NCBI GenBank assembly: GCA_037783415.1
Contig: JAZGTN010000300.1
Coordinates: forward strand, 186,001-250,000
Origin: Leptasterias polaris
Taxonomy: Eukaryota > Echinodermata > Asteroidea > Forcipulatida > Asteriidae
Reading direction: 5' to 3'
Length of the DNA: 64,000 nt
Shown here: one piece after another, positions 25,609 to 40,600 of the stretch
How positions within the stretch are numbered: the stretch's first letter is position 1
Layout of the letters: each line of letters begins with the position of its first letter
Program-made: the position numbers and the translations under genes
The notes under the pieces: model-generated
Told to the model about the DNA's origin: nothing
The model's database searches: none
The model's input: only the letters and a program-made list of their open reading frames with translations

Positions 25609-28600
25609 ATGGCGGCCGCCAAGGAAGAAGAAACGATCTCAAAAAGAGACAGCAATCAGGTAAATATCTTACTTCATCTGATACTTCTTGAAGTCAACTT
25701 AATGTATAGCATTTTTGGGGTATTATTTAATGCAACTATAGTTTTTTCAGGCACAAAAATGCTTTGATTATTATATTTAATTTTTAAGAAAGTTCAAGCA
25801 ATGATTCAATGTAATGTAAATGGAGTATCATCATTGTATTTGTATCAATCATGTAGGAACTTTTTTCACGTGGCTTTTTTTGTAAAATTTGTGTACTTCT
25901 AATGGCAAACCACCGTAAAATTTTCACCTATCAACGACCATTTTGAAAACGTATAGCGTTACGGAGGTCCAAAATGTTAGACCCCTATAAGGCTCACGGG
26001 GGAGCCTTATAGTTTCTATATTAAGTAGCTTTTGTGTAGTTGAGACAACTCGACCAATGCAGTTGCACTGAATTGAAGCTGCTTGAGTTGAGTTGTCATA
26101 AAAAAAGATGAATTGAAGGGGCTGCTTGTTCGTGTTGTACTTCGTGACTTTGAACCTCCACTTGCAGGTGTTTATAGTCATAGTAGTATATGAATATATA
26201 TGATCACTCAGTTCATGTTGAACAATTTCTGAATCCGGCCAGAACATTTTTTTAAACTTTAAAGGGATTTTTAATGGATATATTTTCCTTTTCAAAATAT
26301 TCCTTTTGAGGAAATGGTAGCTGAAACACTAAATTTTGACCTGTAAAAAAAAATTTTAGCGCACATTTCCTCGTCGGATAGAACCCTCATTCACTCATGC
26401 CCAAAGGAAATAAAATGGAGTTTAAACTGTGTAGCGAGCAGCGTTGCCCAATTGCCAAGACCATTAGACCCCAAAATAGTTTTTTTTTTTTTTTGTAACA
26501 ATAGTTCAAAGTGCCTGTGCCTCTCTTCTGTATACATTCTGTCAACCTTTCTGAACAGGATATTTAGACCCAGTCATATTAGTAACTTGGGCGCTTTACG
26601 CGCTGTGTTTTTTTGAAATTTTGACATACATCTGCAGTCAACCGCCGCAGAGGTTAACATTTTGATAAATGGAGTACAGCGCCCCAGTTGCTGGGTCTAG
26701 ACAGTAGGGATATAATTTGACCATGGGAGATGAAGTGGTGGCTGGATCGGATGCGGAATTTTAGCCATTCATTCTCCAATTTGTAGTTAACAGAACTGAA
26801 AGAAATGGAAGGATTGTATCTATTTTACCATGTTGACAGTAACAGTAACACTGTGATTTGTTTGTTAATACCATTCAATTTGAATTTATTTGGGGGTTTT
26901 CTCCCAATTTAGTTGAATGTGCAGACATTTTTTGAGTTAGAAGAATGTCACCCTGTGATATCTGAGCTCCAACGATGTGGATGTTGCCAGAGGTGCATCT
27001 TAAGACTTATTGGAGTGAAGAGGCAGCCTTTGTTTATCACTCCCATTGAAGTAAGATGTGAGGTCTAGTGCCCTACTACAAACGTAGTAGTAGTAGAGTA
27101 ATCTTTTCCAAATCATTGTTTTTTTAGAACATCTTTTGTATTTACAACTTGAAAGCTTATGTACAATGTTTGTATGCATGAAGGATCTACAGTATGTTTT
27201 TAGAAGGTGACTTGAGTTGTCTTCATCAGGAGACTTCATTTTTGTAATTATTGGCGAGATACATTTTAACCTGACCATCCCATTTCCTCCCAAGTTCAAG
27301 TTATGGTTTTATTTGAATTTTGTAGATTCAGTACTGGGCTCAATTTCATGGCCCTGCTAACCACAGAATTCTGCACTAACACTGCCCTTTAAAGTGCACA
27401 ATTCTATGTGCTATAAAATTAAGCGCAGGATTCTGAAGTAAGCTGGGCCATTGCAGCTTGGCCATACATTCCCAAGCCATTCTTCCAAGCCTGAGACAAA
27501 AGATGTGGAGTACTTCCATAAAGTTGAGGCAGCTCCTGGCTAGAAAAACATTTGCTTAAAATATTTAAACAAAGACAGGGTTGACTGTTTTTCAACTGGA
27601 CAAATTTGAATTTGTTCTATCAAAGTGTTCATAAAGTAGATGGTGAATAGACTTTACTTTGAGCTACATGTAAGTATCTACCACAGCTGATAAAAGATAC
27701 GTAATGTAATCCAAATTCTGGTGTTCTAGGTAATAACCCAGCTGATGAAGGCAAAACAAAACGATGAAGAATCAAGCCCATCAACTGACAACAAAAGAGA
27801 AACTGAACTTGTTGGTGGGGAAGTTTCAGATTCAAGCAGTCAGATTTCAGAGGCAGTCTGCGTCGTATGCCTTGGTATATTGCAGGGATTGTGTGACCCA
27901 AGCAGTGTCAAGATGGTGAGAATCGGTAGTTCTTTATCGTTCGTTTTACTGAAGAAAACTTCTTTAGAACTAAGCAAACTTGCTTCATAGGTCAGTTGGG
28001 GGAAACACGAAGAAAATTGACATATACATGCTATGGCCAGAGAAGGAACTTTTCACAAATTAATTGTTCCATTAAACAATTTAAAATAACAACAGTTTGG
28101 CCAGAAATGAAGTTATTATTAAACATTTTCAACCATAAATAATCAGAAATGAAAAATTAATGTTTCATTTGTAATTGTATCCATCAAAATCCAACATCAG
28201 GTATGAATTGATTTGGATGGCAATGGCGCTTCCTATAGTACCAGTTCACTGGTTCAGTCACTAAATGCAAAAGAAATGTAATAGCTTAAAAAATACACAC
28301 TGTATAGAAATTCTACCTGAGGCTGACATGATGCCAATCACTTATTTTGCAGCTTGCGGATCAGGTACATGCAGCAGACTTTGGATTTGACAACTTCACC
28401 TTCTCAATGACTTTACCACTGCAGCTCCTCATCAGAGAAGTAAGGAACCAGACCCTCATAAAGGTCTTCCCTTTTGAAAACCATCAGGCCTGGAATAACC
28501 TGGAGGCCATGGCCTTCGTTGCCCCTGGTCTTGGCCTTGGTGCCTCTTCAAAAGCTTCCCATAGACTTTAAGATTTTCCAACGGAAGTGCCCTTTGCAAA

Positions 28601-31600
28601 ATGAAAATGGCCTTGCACTCTCAAAGATGAAATTCCAGGCCTGAACCATTGTGGAAAGTTTTCAAATCATGTGTTAATTTCACCCATTATCCAGTAACAT
28701 TGTATACACTTTGGGAGCTGATTGTTACTTTCTGTCAATTTCTACTCTGAAAAGTATCAGGCACTGCTATTAATGTTTACCGCATGCTGAAATCTGGTAT
28801 TCTGATAAAGTTTCTGTTCTTCTGATTCATGTGGTTAGTCTATTGTGAGTTACTGTTGAAATCTGCTTTTGCTTTGGATGGTTTAACAGTCTTACAAGAA
28901 TTGCAGTTTTGGTATCTGATTGTTTCTGTGTGTTGTTGTTTTTAAATGTGTTTACTTCATGTTTATTTTTGTAGCAGTGAAATTGACTGGATGCAAATTC
29001 TAAGAAAGTTTGTCATACTTCATTTTTGTTTTAATATTCCCCTTTTGCTTTGGATGGTTTATCAGATGTGAGTCTTAATAGAGTATCGTGTGGTTTATTA
29101 TTTGATGTTTAAAAGAATAGCATTGATCTTATTTATTGTTACTGTGTGGTGTTCTTTATATATGTATTTACTGTATATGCTTATTTTTGTACCAGTGAAA
29201 TTGATCGGATGCAAATTTTAAGAAAGTTTGTCCTACTTCATTACTGTTACTGAACTTTGCTGTTTTGACCTAATAGACCATGTCACCCTGTTTACAAAAA
29301 GGGAATTCTACCATTCCAGGGTATCCCTAGGGGAGATTGGTGATGGTCATACGAAAAACTAATTAATAAGAATTCAAGATGACAATAAATTGTATTTGTA
29401 ACGATGGCCTTTCTCTTTCTCTTGTTGATTAGCACTGCATATATCTTCATTTGAAGTCAGTGTTCAGGTGAGTTGAAATTACAAAGTGAAAATTCTGAGT
29501 TCACAAATTACATTACAAATGCAAAACTGTGTTGGAAAGTGGGACGCTAAAAATGTGATTACTTCTTGAACATTACCTTTGCATTATTCATGATTCAAGC
29601 AATTAACCACAATGGAAACTGACTAGGTGAATTTTATTTCAAGTTTGGGGTGAATGAAGATTCCATTTTTATTTGTTCATTCCAAAATTGAATTAAAATC
29701 TACCATGTCAGTTTCCCCTTGAGATATAAAATCCATTTCCTGTCGCTTCCTAGGATGTTTTTTTATATTTGGTGTGGCAAAGGAGGTACACTTTCTAAGC
29801 CTTGAATGTGATTTTAATTTCTCAATATGCATTGTCTGTTACAGTAAACTTTACCAGAAGTCCATTCATAACTCAATTGCTACGATCAAGGAGGTGTACA
29901 AGTGGGTGTGTGGACCAGTCATGGGGAATGCTCTTGATGTGAAATTCTACTTCAAGGTAAACTAGACTGTTTGAAAACTTACTCAAAGAAGTTGATTTAG
30001 TGACTATCGGAGCACATTCAATTTATCATCTTTCAAATTGCATACAGGCCTGTAATTACACGAATGCCAATGAGGCCTTGGTTTGGGCTTTTTTCCCTTG
30101 TCTTGGCCTTGTTGTCCCTGATAGACTCTTAGATTTTCTTAATGGAAGTACCCTTTGCAAAATGAAAATGGCCTCGCCCTCATCACAACTTGTCTTTGTA
30201 GGGTAACTGCTTTCAGTTCACAGGTCTTATACCCTGACCATTCACACATGTTGTCAATCCACTGTGATACTAGGCTGTGTTCGAAATGGCAGCTACAACT
30301 ACGGCTACAGCTGTATCGCTGCGTCATCATGCAAGTATAGGACGTCCTGACTCCTTAGGAACACCCTTAGCAACAGTTCCTTAGCTGTAGCTGCCAATTC
30401 AGATACTACCTAATTTTTGTTTATTCCCCGCACTGCTGTAATGGAATATTTCTGATCTGATTCCGACTACCTGGAGTCAATTTTTCTCAAATACTTATAA
30501 TAAATATTATCTTCATTATATATTTTCTGTATTGCTAATAACAAAATGGTCAATAGACTGTGGCGGCTGGAAATAGCTTGTGCCAAAATACCCTAAACAG
30601 CCGCAAATGGCTGCAAGATCTTGCCTATTTCCACTCAAATAAAAAGTCAAAGTAAAGGTCGTGTCCTGAATTGACCTTTTTCAATGTTTTCATGTTAACA
30701 TAGTATCGATGTTTCTAAAACAAAACCAAGTTTCTGTTTCATATAATTTTTCAGACACTTTTACAAAAAAGCGTTTTGTCAAAACTCAACAATATTACCC
30801 ATGTCTGGGCCTATAGTGATATTTATTTTATTTATTGATAACCGACAGCGGTTAACCGCCACTAACAGGTATCATCAAATAAGAAATAATCAAAAAGAAA
30901 TAAGAAAGCACTGAAAACATTCAATAAAATAAATATATAAATATTTAAGAAAACCATAAAAAGTAAAAAATATACTGAAACGAATGGTCTCCAAGGGGTT
31001 AATGTATGAAGAAAACATACTCGTGCAATGAAAAACTCAAATATCCGCAAGACTTATTAGTAAGAAAATAGGATCTATGGTTTAAATGCAAAAAATAGTT
31101 AATGGCCTGACGAGAAAGACTGCTAAGGTTAAAATGTCAGGCCATTAACTAGTTTTTAGACTTATAAGTAGTTCAAATAAGCAGAACCAAATAGTAAACA
31201 AAAACTACTCTCGCTATAATAAGTAAGTGAGTGATTTGCCAACAAGATGTCAAAAAAAAACTCTCCTCACAGCAAGAAATGCAAACTATCTGTAGAGATA
31301 CAGGCATGGGGATTTGGATTATCAATGGCTAATAATGTGACTGTCGATTGATTTCTTAAATGCAGAGTCCAATGGAGATTATGGTTACATTCACACACAA
31401 AGAAACTGAGAAGGAACTAAACAAACTGTGAGTATTGTTAAGAAAACGTTGTGTGAATGATTTTGGTTTCACCCCTGCACAGATGTGTGATAAGCACTGT
31501 ACAGACCATGTAACCTGTGACATCCATGTTTACAAAAGAGCCACAGAGCCTGGACTTCCTGCAGGCACGATTTGTACACCTAGCTCAATGGAAGAACACA

Positions 31601-34600
31601 TCAAATTTTTTATATTTGCGGCAGTTGCACTTTTTTTTTTTTTTTTTTCAAACTTTTGATATGAAGAAAGGAGGCACATCTCTTAACTTGTTCATAGTGG
31701 AAACAAAAGGTAAATTTTCCCATATGACCAGTGTAGTATGTTGCCTGCCAGAGAGGCCCTGGAATGTACAAGGTAACTCTTTTTGTAAACAAAGGTTACA
31801 TGGTCTATACTCTGTACTGTCCTTACTGAGTCATGCCAGGGGAGAAATCACAGTGTGATTCACACAGTGCTCATCCCACATTGGTCTCACCAAAGTCATA
31901 TTGTTTGCCCCTAATGCAATATGTGTTCATTATTATCATGCATCCATCACGCATCCCTCACCTATCACACAGTTTGAGTTTCTTATTCGTACGGTCAGGT
32001 GGTCTTAGTGGTATCTTTCTCGCCTTCCACCTCTAGGGTTCTGGTTCAAATCCCACTGGGGGCACTTTGTGGATTGGGTTTTCAGTCCCTACCTGACGGC
32101 GTGGGCCACCCTGGAATAATTCTCTGGGGTTTTCATCTCACATCTGAAATTTAAACTTCCTTCTTTGTCTTCTCTCCATGGAGTTCTTAGTGATTAAGAG
32201 TCCTTGGCATCACAGCCAGAACAAATAAATGAAATGAAATGAAATGAAATGTTCAATTTACATGACTGAGCTATTATTACATGTTATGATTTGTTTTCAG
32301 ATTGCAACAGAGTAACGAGCCTCCAAGAAAGAAGATGAAAGTAAGTTCATGTCAAACTATCACTTTTAGACAGGTTTTTGTGGATGTGACTAAATTTCTT
32401 TTGCCAAAATAATCTGGAGGTCGCATGATCAAGTCTCGCTCTAAGTCAATTTGTCTTTGTTCAACTCAAATATATTTAAATTTCTTTCTGTGTCTTTGAG
32501 TTTGAGTTTGTACTAGGGACCAGTGAAGGCAACAAAATGTCTAGAGATCTTGTGCACATTTAAACCTGCTGATTTTGATTGTGGCTATCATAATAAAGGA
32601 ATTGTGATTTTGTAGGTCTTCTTGATTTGGAAAATATTTCATATGGAAATATTTCTCAGGAGCATTGGTAATGAACTTTATAATCAGTCAGCCTTCAGAA
32701 TGAACTTATCAATTTGTGTAATTAATGGGTCACCCTGTCTAAAATGTTATTAATCGTTATTTATTATTATTAATATTATTATTATTAGCAACCAATAGAA
32801 GCTAAAACGGTTGAATGAAAATGAAACTTTTAGATGCAGGTGACGTTCACTTGACCATTTCCCCATTAGCTTAAACTTCTTGATGCCAGTTGTGATGTTT
32901 GTGTGTTTTTCACCTTGCTTGTTTGAGCAAATAACTCACTGTGTAAGGCTTCATTGGTTAGAGTTTGACCTCCATGGACAGAGTAGTCAGTAAGCTCTGT
33001 TTCCTCATTTCTAACCAAGTCCGGAAGAAGAAACAAATACACATCTGACTTGTATAAGCAGTATGAACATGGTGCCTTTTAACTGCAGCATTATTTAAGA
33101 TAAAACCAAAACCTATGTTCAAAATCATAAAATTATAATTATGTTATTACTAGTCAATTTACAGTGATGATAATTTCATTATTTGTGTTCATACAGCGTG
33201 GGTTTTATAGCAGATCTGTCAGCTCATTGGGAAAGCCAGTGGTACTGGGAGCCATAAAGAACCTGTCAAATACAAAATTTGAAGAGTAAGTTGAACGGTA
33301 TATACTTTTTGTAAAGTTTGGACAGAAAATCAAAGGTGTGTCTTGGAAAAAGCCTGTTTTGTATGTGTGATTCATTCGTTCATTCATTTTAGGTTTATCA
33401 TTCAACTCAAACTATTTGATTTATAAATATCTGATTGCTGGAGTAACAATATGTTGGCACATTGGGCAAGTTTACTTGGGTTTTCGTAAACTGCTCTTCA
33501 CGTTATAACAAATGTTCAGCTTTTTTCCATTGTTACTTGCACTCACATACCTGCCAGTATTGAGTGCTCCAGCCGTGCATGTGTTGCTGGAATTATGTGC
33601 TTAAAATACAAAAAGGCCAAGTACAAGGTTTGATCAAGATGATGCTACAGTAGTTGATGACTAACATTTACAATTGAGAGAATGGTACCATATTTCATTT
33701 CTTTTCAAACTGTTTTATTTTAGATTGTTTACATGTCCACCACCAGTGCCTCAGCAACAATGCATCACAGAGGTGACCTGCTCTCACTCAGCAGTCTTTG
33801 TTGCTGGTAAGTAAATGATAGCAGTAACAAGAACTCGGACATATCTACTGGTATCTCAAACGCTTAAAGGGACACGTTGCCTTGGATCGGGCGAGTTGGT
33901 CTAATAAAAAGCGTTTGTAACCGTTTGTTATGAAATGCATATGGTTAGAAAGATGTTTTAAAAGTAGAATACAATGATCCACACAAATATGGCTCGAAAT
34001 TGCGTGGTTTTCCTTTTACTTTGCGAACTAACACGGTCCCATAAATGGCCGAACGTGTTAGTTCACGATGTAAAAGGAAAACCACGCAATTTCGAGCCAT
34101 ATTTGTGTGGATCATTGTATTCTACTTTTAAAACATCTTTCTAACCATATGCATCTCATAACAAACTGTTACAAACGCTTTTTATAGACCAACTCGCCCG
34201 ATCCAAGACTTGTGTGTCCATGGTCAAAAAATCTATTTTGGGGGTCCTAAAAACTTATTTTTAGCCTATATTTAAAGGTGCACTTAGCTAAAAATTCTAA
34301 AATTGTATCACAAAACCATATTTATAATTACAAATGATCATCCTTGTCCTTACTTGAAAAAGGAGTTATTGTTGTAAGTGTCACCCTTGTGCTATTTTTA
34401 GTACATGCATTAAAGCATGTTTTTAGAACTTGCAAAATTAAAATTTTTACCCTATTTTTGTCCCTCAAAATGCCAACTTGCCAGGGGTCTCAAAATATTT
34501 TCCTTTTGTTGTGATTAGAGCCAACAATGGTCTTTTCATATTCGGTAAGAACATCTTGGGCATTTGTTTCCTGTTGTGACAGTGTTGCCTCAAATATTGA

Positions 34601-37600
34601 AATTTATCAAAAAACCGGAAAAATTCGTTTTATGTTTTCCCTCAATTTGAAATGATATTACACATAGAAATGGCATTCCCAAAATGTATGGTGATGATGT
34701 CAGATGAATTGGGTCAATAGATAGTTCCCAGTAGACGCCATCTTTACGGGCAAATCGCATTTTGGCTTGCAGGCGCGTCAAGCGCTCTAATTATTAACGC
34801 AGCCGCGTCATTCACTAACCAATCATGCAATGAGTTTTGTGAAATGTGTGCGTGCTGCACGCCGTTCTCACGCGTAACGCATGACTGTGTGTTCCAAATT
34901 GCCCGTAAAGATGGCCGACTTACGTCATACTGCAACCTATCTATAGCGCCTTATAAAAAAACTGCATAATTATATGCAGCTAGCCATGGCAGGAACACCA
35001 GGGAGATGGAACAAAGTGTACTGGGTTCTTTAACGAGCATTACACAACACACAGGACCCACGGCGTTACATCAAAGGGCGAACCAAACTCTGTCAAGCTT
35101 CTCAAGTCTGCATCAAGTCGCACCTTTTCTCATTTCGCTCCCCATACCTGGAATGCACTCACTATCTCCATCAGAGAATCTGACTAGTTATGCAAATTCA
35201 AGAAGTGTATCCAAAATTATTTAGATCTAATCTAATGCGCTGTGTTCTTGATGTAGTAGCGCTTTATAAATGCCTTATATGTATGTCCCGTGCTGCTTAA
35301 GGACACAGGTGCCATGACTGGGACCCAAACCCACAGCACAAGAGCTTGAGCCTGGTGCACTAGACTGATCTGCCTCGACACTACTCATTTCGAAGACTGT
35401 TATTTTTAGGTCATTTTTATAGATTTCTGGTAATTAAGCCAAGGGATCCTCAAAAGTGCCTTACACTGGAAATTACAGCTCAAAAGATATCAATGGAGAC
35501 AGGACAATGATTATTAAACCTGTTCAGGTATGAGAGTGAAAACTGCAAGGTACCAGCCTGAGGCTGGAGTCAAACTTGGGTCAACGTAGTTGAATGGCAA
35601 GGCAAGGTACCCCCAAGCCATACCTGGGGAATGTTTGATATTGACAAAGTATATGTACTATTTTTCCCTTCTTTGTAGGACGTTATAACAAGTATTCCCG
35701 TAACCTAAGCCAAACACCATGGCTGATTGAAGGTGAGCGGAAGACTGAATCGTCCATGCAGGAGATCATATGTGATCCAATTAAAGACCTCTTCAAGGCA
35801 TCAGGTGAGAAGATCTTTTGCTACCAGGGGCCAATTTCATCAAGCCTGTAAGCAGAGGTTTTATGCTTACAGAGCAGCCCTTAGTACAGTTTTTATTTCA
35901 TAAGCACTGCTAAAACTGCATAAGCAAGGTTCATGCTTCATACTACGAAGTCGTAATGGACAATTTGCTCAAGTTGAGAAAAGCATTGGCTGTGCATATA
36001 GAGTTATAACATCACATTAGCTGGTGCATTGGCATGAAGTACTATGAACCAGGCTTCAGAGAGTCTCATGCTTTTTTTTCTTCTTCATAATTCTGAACAT
36101 CTTCGTTTTCACAGATTTTAAGTTCTCTGCATCTGGAAGGGAAGATGTAGACGTGAGGACACTTGGGAACGGTGAGTTAATTTCATTTCAGTTTTGAGTT
36201 TTTATGCCCTCTTTTTTTTGTCCATGAAGGATATAAAGTTTTTCTAAATTTTAAGGGACAAAAGTAATTCAAGATATAAAACCTGTACACAACGTGTATG
36301 GAAAGTTAGTATACCACCACTGTAGTGTTTGAAAACAGGGGTTACCATATTAGTGTGTATTTGAATTTGTTGACCTATCATTTTTGCACCTCAGGGTAAG
36401 TAGGGTATAACAAGTTATTTTTATGCAAAATATGTCTGTTCATGAAGAAACATTGATGTTGTTAAGCAGTGAATTGTTTGATATCTAGGGAGACCTTTTG
36501 TTGTGGAAGTACTGAACTCAAGGCGTCCAGTACCGACACAAGAGGAACTCACCGCATTACAAAAGGTGAGCACAGAGGGCAGTCTTCGCTGAGTATAAAA
36601 CCTGTGTCCAATGGCTGTGGCTGCAGGCATCATTTGCCATGCTGAAGCATTGGCAGGAGCCATAGCCGCAGCCAAAGATGTCCATGGACCTTATGCATTG
36701 GCGTCATCATGCCGCCATCTTAGAAATAAAACGATGATAAAACAGTGGAAAACCTGATGGGCACATGATGGGCCAATGAGCAACCTGTTCTTGACCTCTT
36801 GCCAGGGGTGCCTTACTCAAATGAATTCCTGTGTAATAACACAGGTTCATACAAATATTTGAAGTTTTTGCTTTCACTGTTTATCCATATATGTGTCTCC
36901 ACTTTCCTAAAATTATTTATTTAAAAGTATTGAATTTTCATACCTATTATAATAGAGAGAGAGAGAAAGGGAGATCCTGGGTATTTTTACTTTCTGTAAC
37001 AACTATAGCGTCTTTGCTAATGATTTGTCTACTTCAAAATGTCAAAACTTCACCAACATATTTTTTGTTTCCAGATTATTAACAGAAGCACTAGTGATGC
37101 CCGTGTTAGAGATCTTCAAAGCATAGATAGGTAATACTACCTGACAGGGTTTTCTACTCTCATGCTAATCTTCTCTGTACTAAACCACATGATGCCACAT
37201 CAATCCCATTCCATCCTCACCCCTTACAATAGACTGAGCCATTTGGTCCCCCCCCCCCTGCCAACCATAGCAACTTGACTATCAACAGTAGTCATCTTGC
37301 TTAAGCATACAATATGTTGGCTACGAATCAGACACCTACATCTTTGCACTGTGACACACAAGGGGCCCTTTTTTATGGCTCTGCTTTCCGTAAGCAAAGA
37401 ATCTGCACTTACGGAAGCAGGGAATTCCACACTGACATTAAGCATATTTCATAGGTTACCAGGGATTTTTTTGCCTGTGCACACGCATACGCCACGTTAT
37501 TAGGTATTTTTCACTTACACAGCTACTGTAGCACAGATATTCGGCGCTTGCCCTGTAAGCGGAGAATGGTGATCGCAAATGCAGAATTTCCCAGTAAACA

Positions 37601-40600
37601 GAGCCATGAAGTTAGGCCCTGGTGTATATAAACCTTTCTGTACTGTATGACATTCTTGACTTGCTTTGTGTATCTTTGTGGTTTATATATCTTGTTCATG
37701 TATCTTGTTTGGTATGGTTTAGCTATTATTGTAATTATGTCATTGTCATCTCTTTTATAACTTGATTAGATTGTTGTATGCTTAATCTGTCTGTTTTACT
37801 TGGAGTTTTAATAGTAAATATCAGTTGGTAATATTCTGTGCGGTTTTTCTTTAGTGTTTGTTGTTGTTGTTTTGCTACCACTGTTACAGTTTTGTTTAGT
37901 ACAGTTTGTACCTTTTGTTCAGTGCTTTGGGGCAGTTTTTGCATAAGGCGCTCTATAAATTGCACTGTCATTATTATGACACTGCAGTCCGAATGGCTGC
38001 AACTTGTTCACATTTTGTAATGAGAGTTTAACATGGCAGACTCTTGTTGGACTTTAAGGCACACAAGTGTGATTGCGATTGGTAAATGCATTTAGGGGTA
38101 TCAATCTGCTAGTTCTCCAATCACATACACTTAATAATTGATCACTTGATGAGTAACAAAGACCAGTGGCAAGACAGAAGACTGTGGTTGACAACTTCAA
38201 AATGTTATTGTTTATTTTCCTTTCTAGAGATGACACAAACAAACTCAAAGCTGGGGAGGAGGTTAAGACCAAGTCTTACAGTGCACTCATTTGGTCATCA
38301 ATAGAGCAGACTGCAGAGAGTTTAGCATTCCTGACTGACATTAAGGTGAGATACATTGTATAGAACTTCAGTCCTTCAACTTTGTTAATGAAAAGGCATG
38401 GTAATTTTTCCATCTGCAAAAATGCAAAGCACTTTTTACCGACAATTTGGAGGCAGCCAACTGCACTGTAAGCAAGAGTGACATTTTGATGAAAACATTT
38501 TGATGTAAAAAAGGTATTTATGTCTTAGCATCCCACAGAAAATTATGAGGAAATCAGAATGTTGGCTGTAAACTGCCCTGTGTGTGACACGGCCCTATGA
38601 CAATAATGTAATACTCTGTTGGAACTTTACAATGAGCACCAGGGAAACCATAGAGAAAGCAAGAAACTGAAATTTGTATTTCTAACCAATAACCAAAACA
38701 CAAAATCTGCACTCTCACTTTCTGTTACCCTAAGTATACTTTTGCACTCTTTTCAGGACCTCACCTTATATCAGAAGACACCAGTGCGTGTCCTACACAG
38801 ACGACCTCTATTGACAAGAGAGCGAGTTGTCCACAGTGTCTCGGCCAAAGTAATTGATGCCCATCATTTCAGGTTATTCTTAAGAACACAGGCTGGAACG
38901 TATCCTTTGACATGCAGGCACAAATCATTAGGGCCCAATTTTATAAAAACCAGTTGCAAGCAGATGTTTTATGCTTATGAAGCTTTACTAAGCAGTGTTT
39001 CTATTTTTTATCAGGCATGATGTTCTTCCTACTTAAAGGGAACATATATGCCTGGTAGTTACTCTTAAAATCAATGGCAATCAAAACTTACCTGGTAAGA
39101 TGTACAGCAGCTTTTAATAGCATAAAACATTTTGAGAAACATTTCACTTCGAAGTAATGTGGTTATTGTTATGGCTCCATAAATTCGGGGGGATCTGAAA
39201 AACGCGACCACCTTTTCAAATCACAGGTTAGTTTTATTGTACAGATCTACATTTATATAGGTTTGAAACTATCGAACGGTTCCAAAAGCCAAAAGGTATA
39301 CTTTGCCTTTAAGTCTGATTTCCGTTTTGTTTTGTTTTTTTCCAGCCAAACTGTCATGAACTTTGCATAAATAGTAACAGCTCCCTGCTGACCTTTTGCT
39401 ATAAAGTATTTTTTTATTTTTTTCACTTTTTCTCCAGAGCAGGTTTTTACACTCATTCCCAGCTCTATTGAAAAAATATGTATTCAATATATATTTGTGT
39501 TTGTAAGTTTCCTGAACGAGTTACTTTGCTCAGATATATCAAGGAGTTTGTCCACAGCGACTTTGGTCGGACGAAGCCCAACCTGGGAATTCTCCTCAAG
39601 TGTGATGTGGACATTCTAGAATTAGACGTTGAAGTGAGTATTCGAAAAATTGCAATTTTTAACAAATTTGTTGAAGAAATTCTTGATATTTATGTAGCGG
39701 TCACCGGAAATTGTTATAGAAATTAGCCCACCCCCTATAAAATTTTGGTTTCTAATCAGGTCTTCAAGTTTTAACTGTTTCATGCTATAATACAGAGCCA
39801 GCATAAAACAGCAGTAGTGCACCTGGGAGACCACAGGGACTTGTGAGTTGGCAGTGTTTGTAATCTTCAGGTTATTCTGATGAATGACTGGAAGAATACA
39901 ACAAGCTATAGTACAGAGCAACCAACTCATTTGTTCCCTGTTTCCTTTCATCTTTCAGACTTAATGTAAAACGTACGTGTGTGACGACCCAAAGTCATAC
40001 CGGGTGTTACATTTATGTTGAGTTTTTCACTGGATTACTATGCAATATGTTTTGGTATGTGATGGAGTACTGTCTTATTTCATCATGAAATGAAAACGTT
40101 CGGCCAAAACGATGTTTGCCCAACTTTACTAAAAGTTATTTTTTATTTTATCCTGTTGTCAACCCAGCAGTTTCCCGAGCCAATTAAATTGGCTGACTGT
40201 GTATTATTGGCTCTATTTATAATGCTTTTTATTGGTTACAACATACCATGTGACCTTAAAATCACCTTTTGTGAAGGTTTAAACTGTGACCAAAATAAAG
40301 TTTGGGAAGTCACATTTGAACTTGTGTATGCCTTGACTGCACTAATTGTTTGTATAATTGATAATGCATGGCATTGCACTGATATTCTTACATGCAAATC
40401 TTCTTCGAGTACCTCACTCGTTTCACGGCTGGGGAAACCGACACTTTTCCCTGTTGTGGAACTCACTTCCCAAACTGAGAAAGGAGACTTCCTACCTCAC
40501 ATTCAAGAACAAACTTGACACCCATCTCTTTCAATAAAATGTTTCACCTTGTGTTTATTTGTATATGTCTTCTCAGATGTCAGTTTAGGTAAGGGATATT

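Noticed and set aside
28440..28571. Continuation of the PUS10 exon 4 reading frame to 28571
   Set aside because: A GTAAGG donor at 28440 and alignment to the vertebrate protein show the exon ends at 28439. The following sequence is a dispersed repeat also seen near 30,060 and 40,970.
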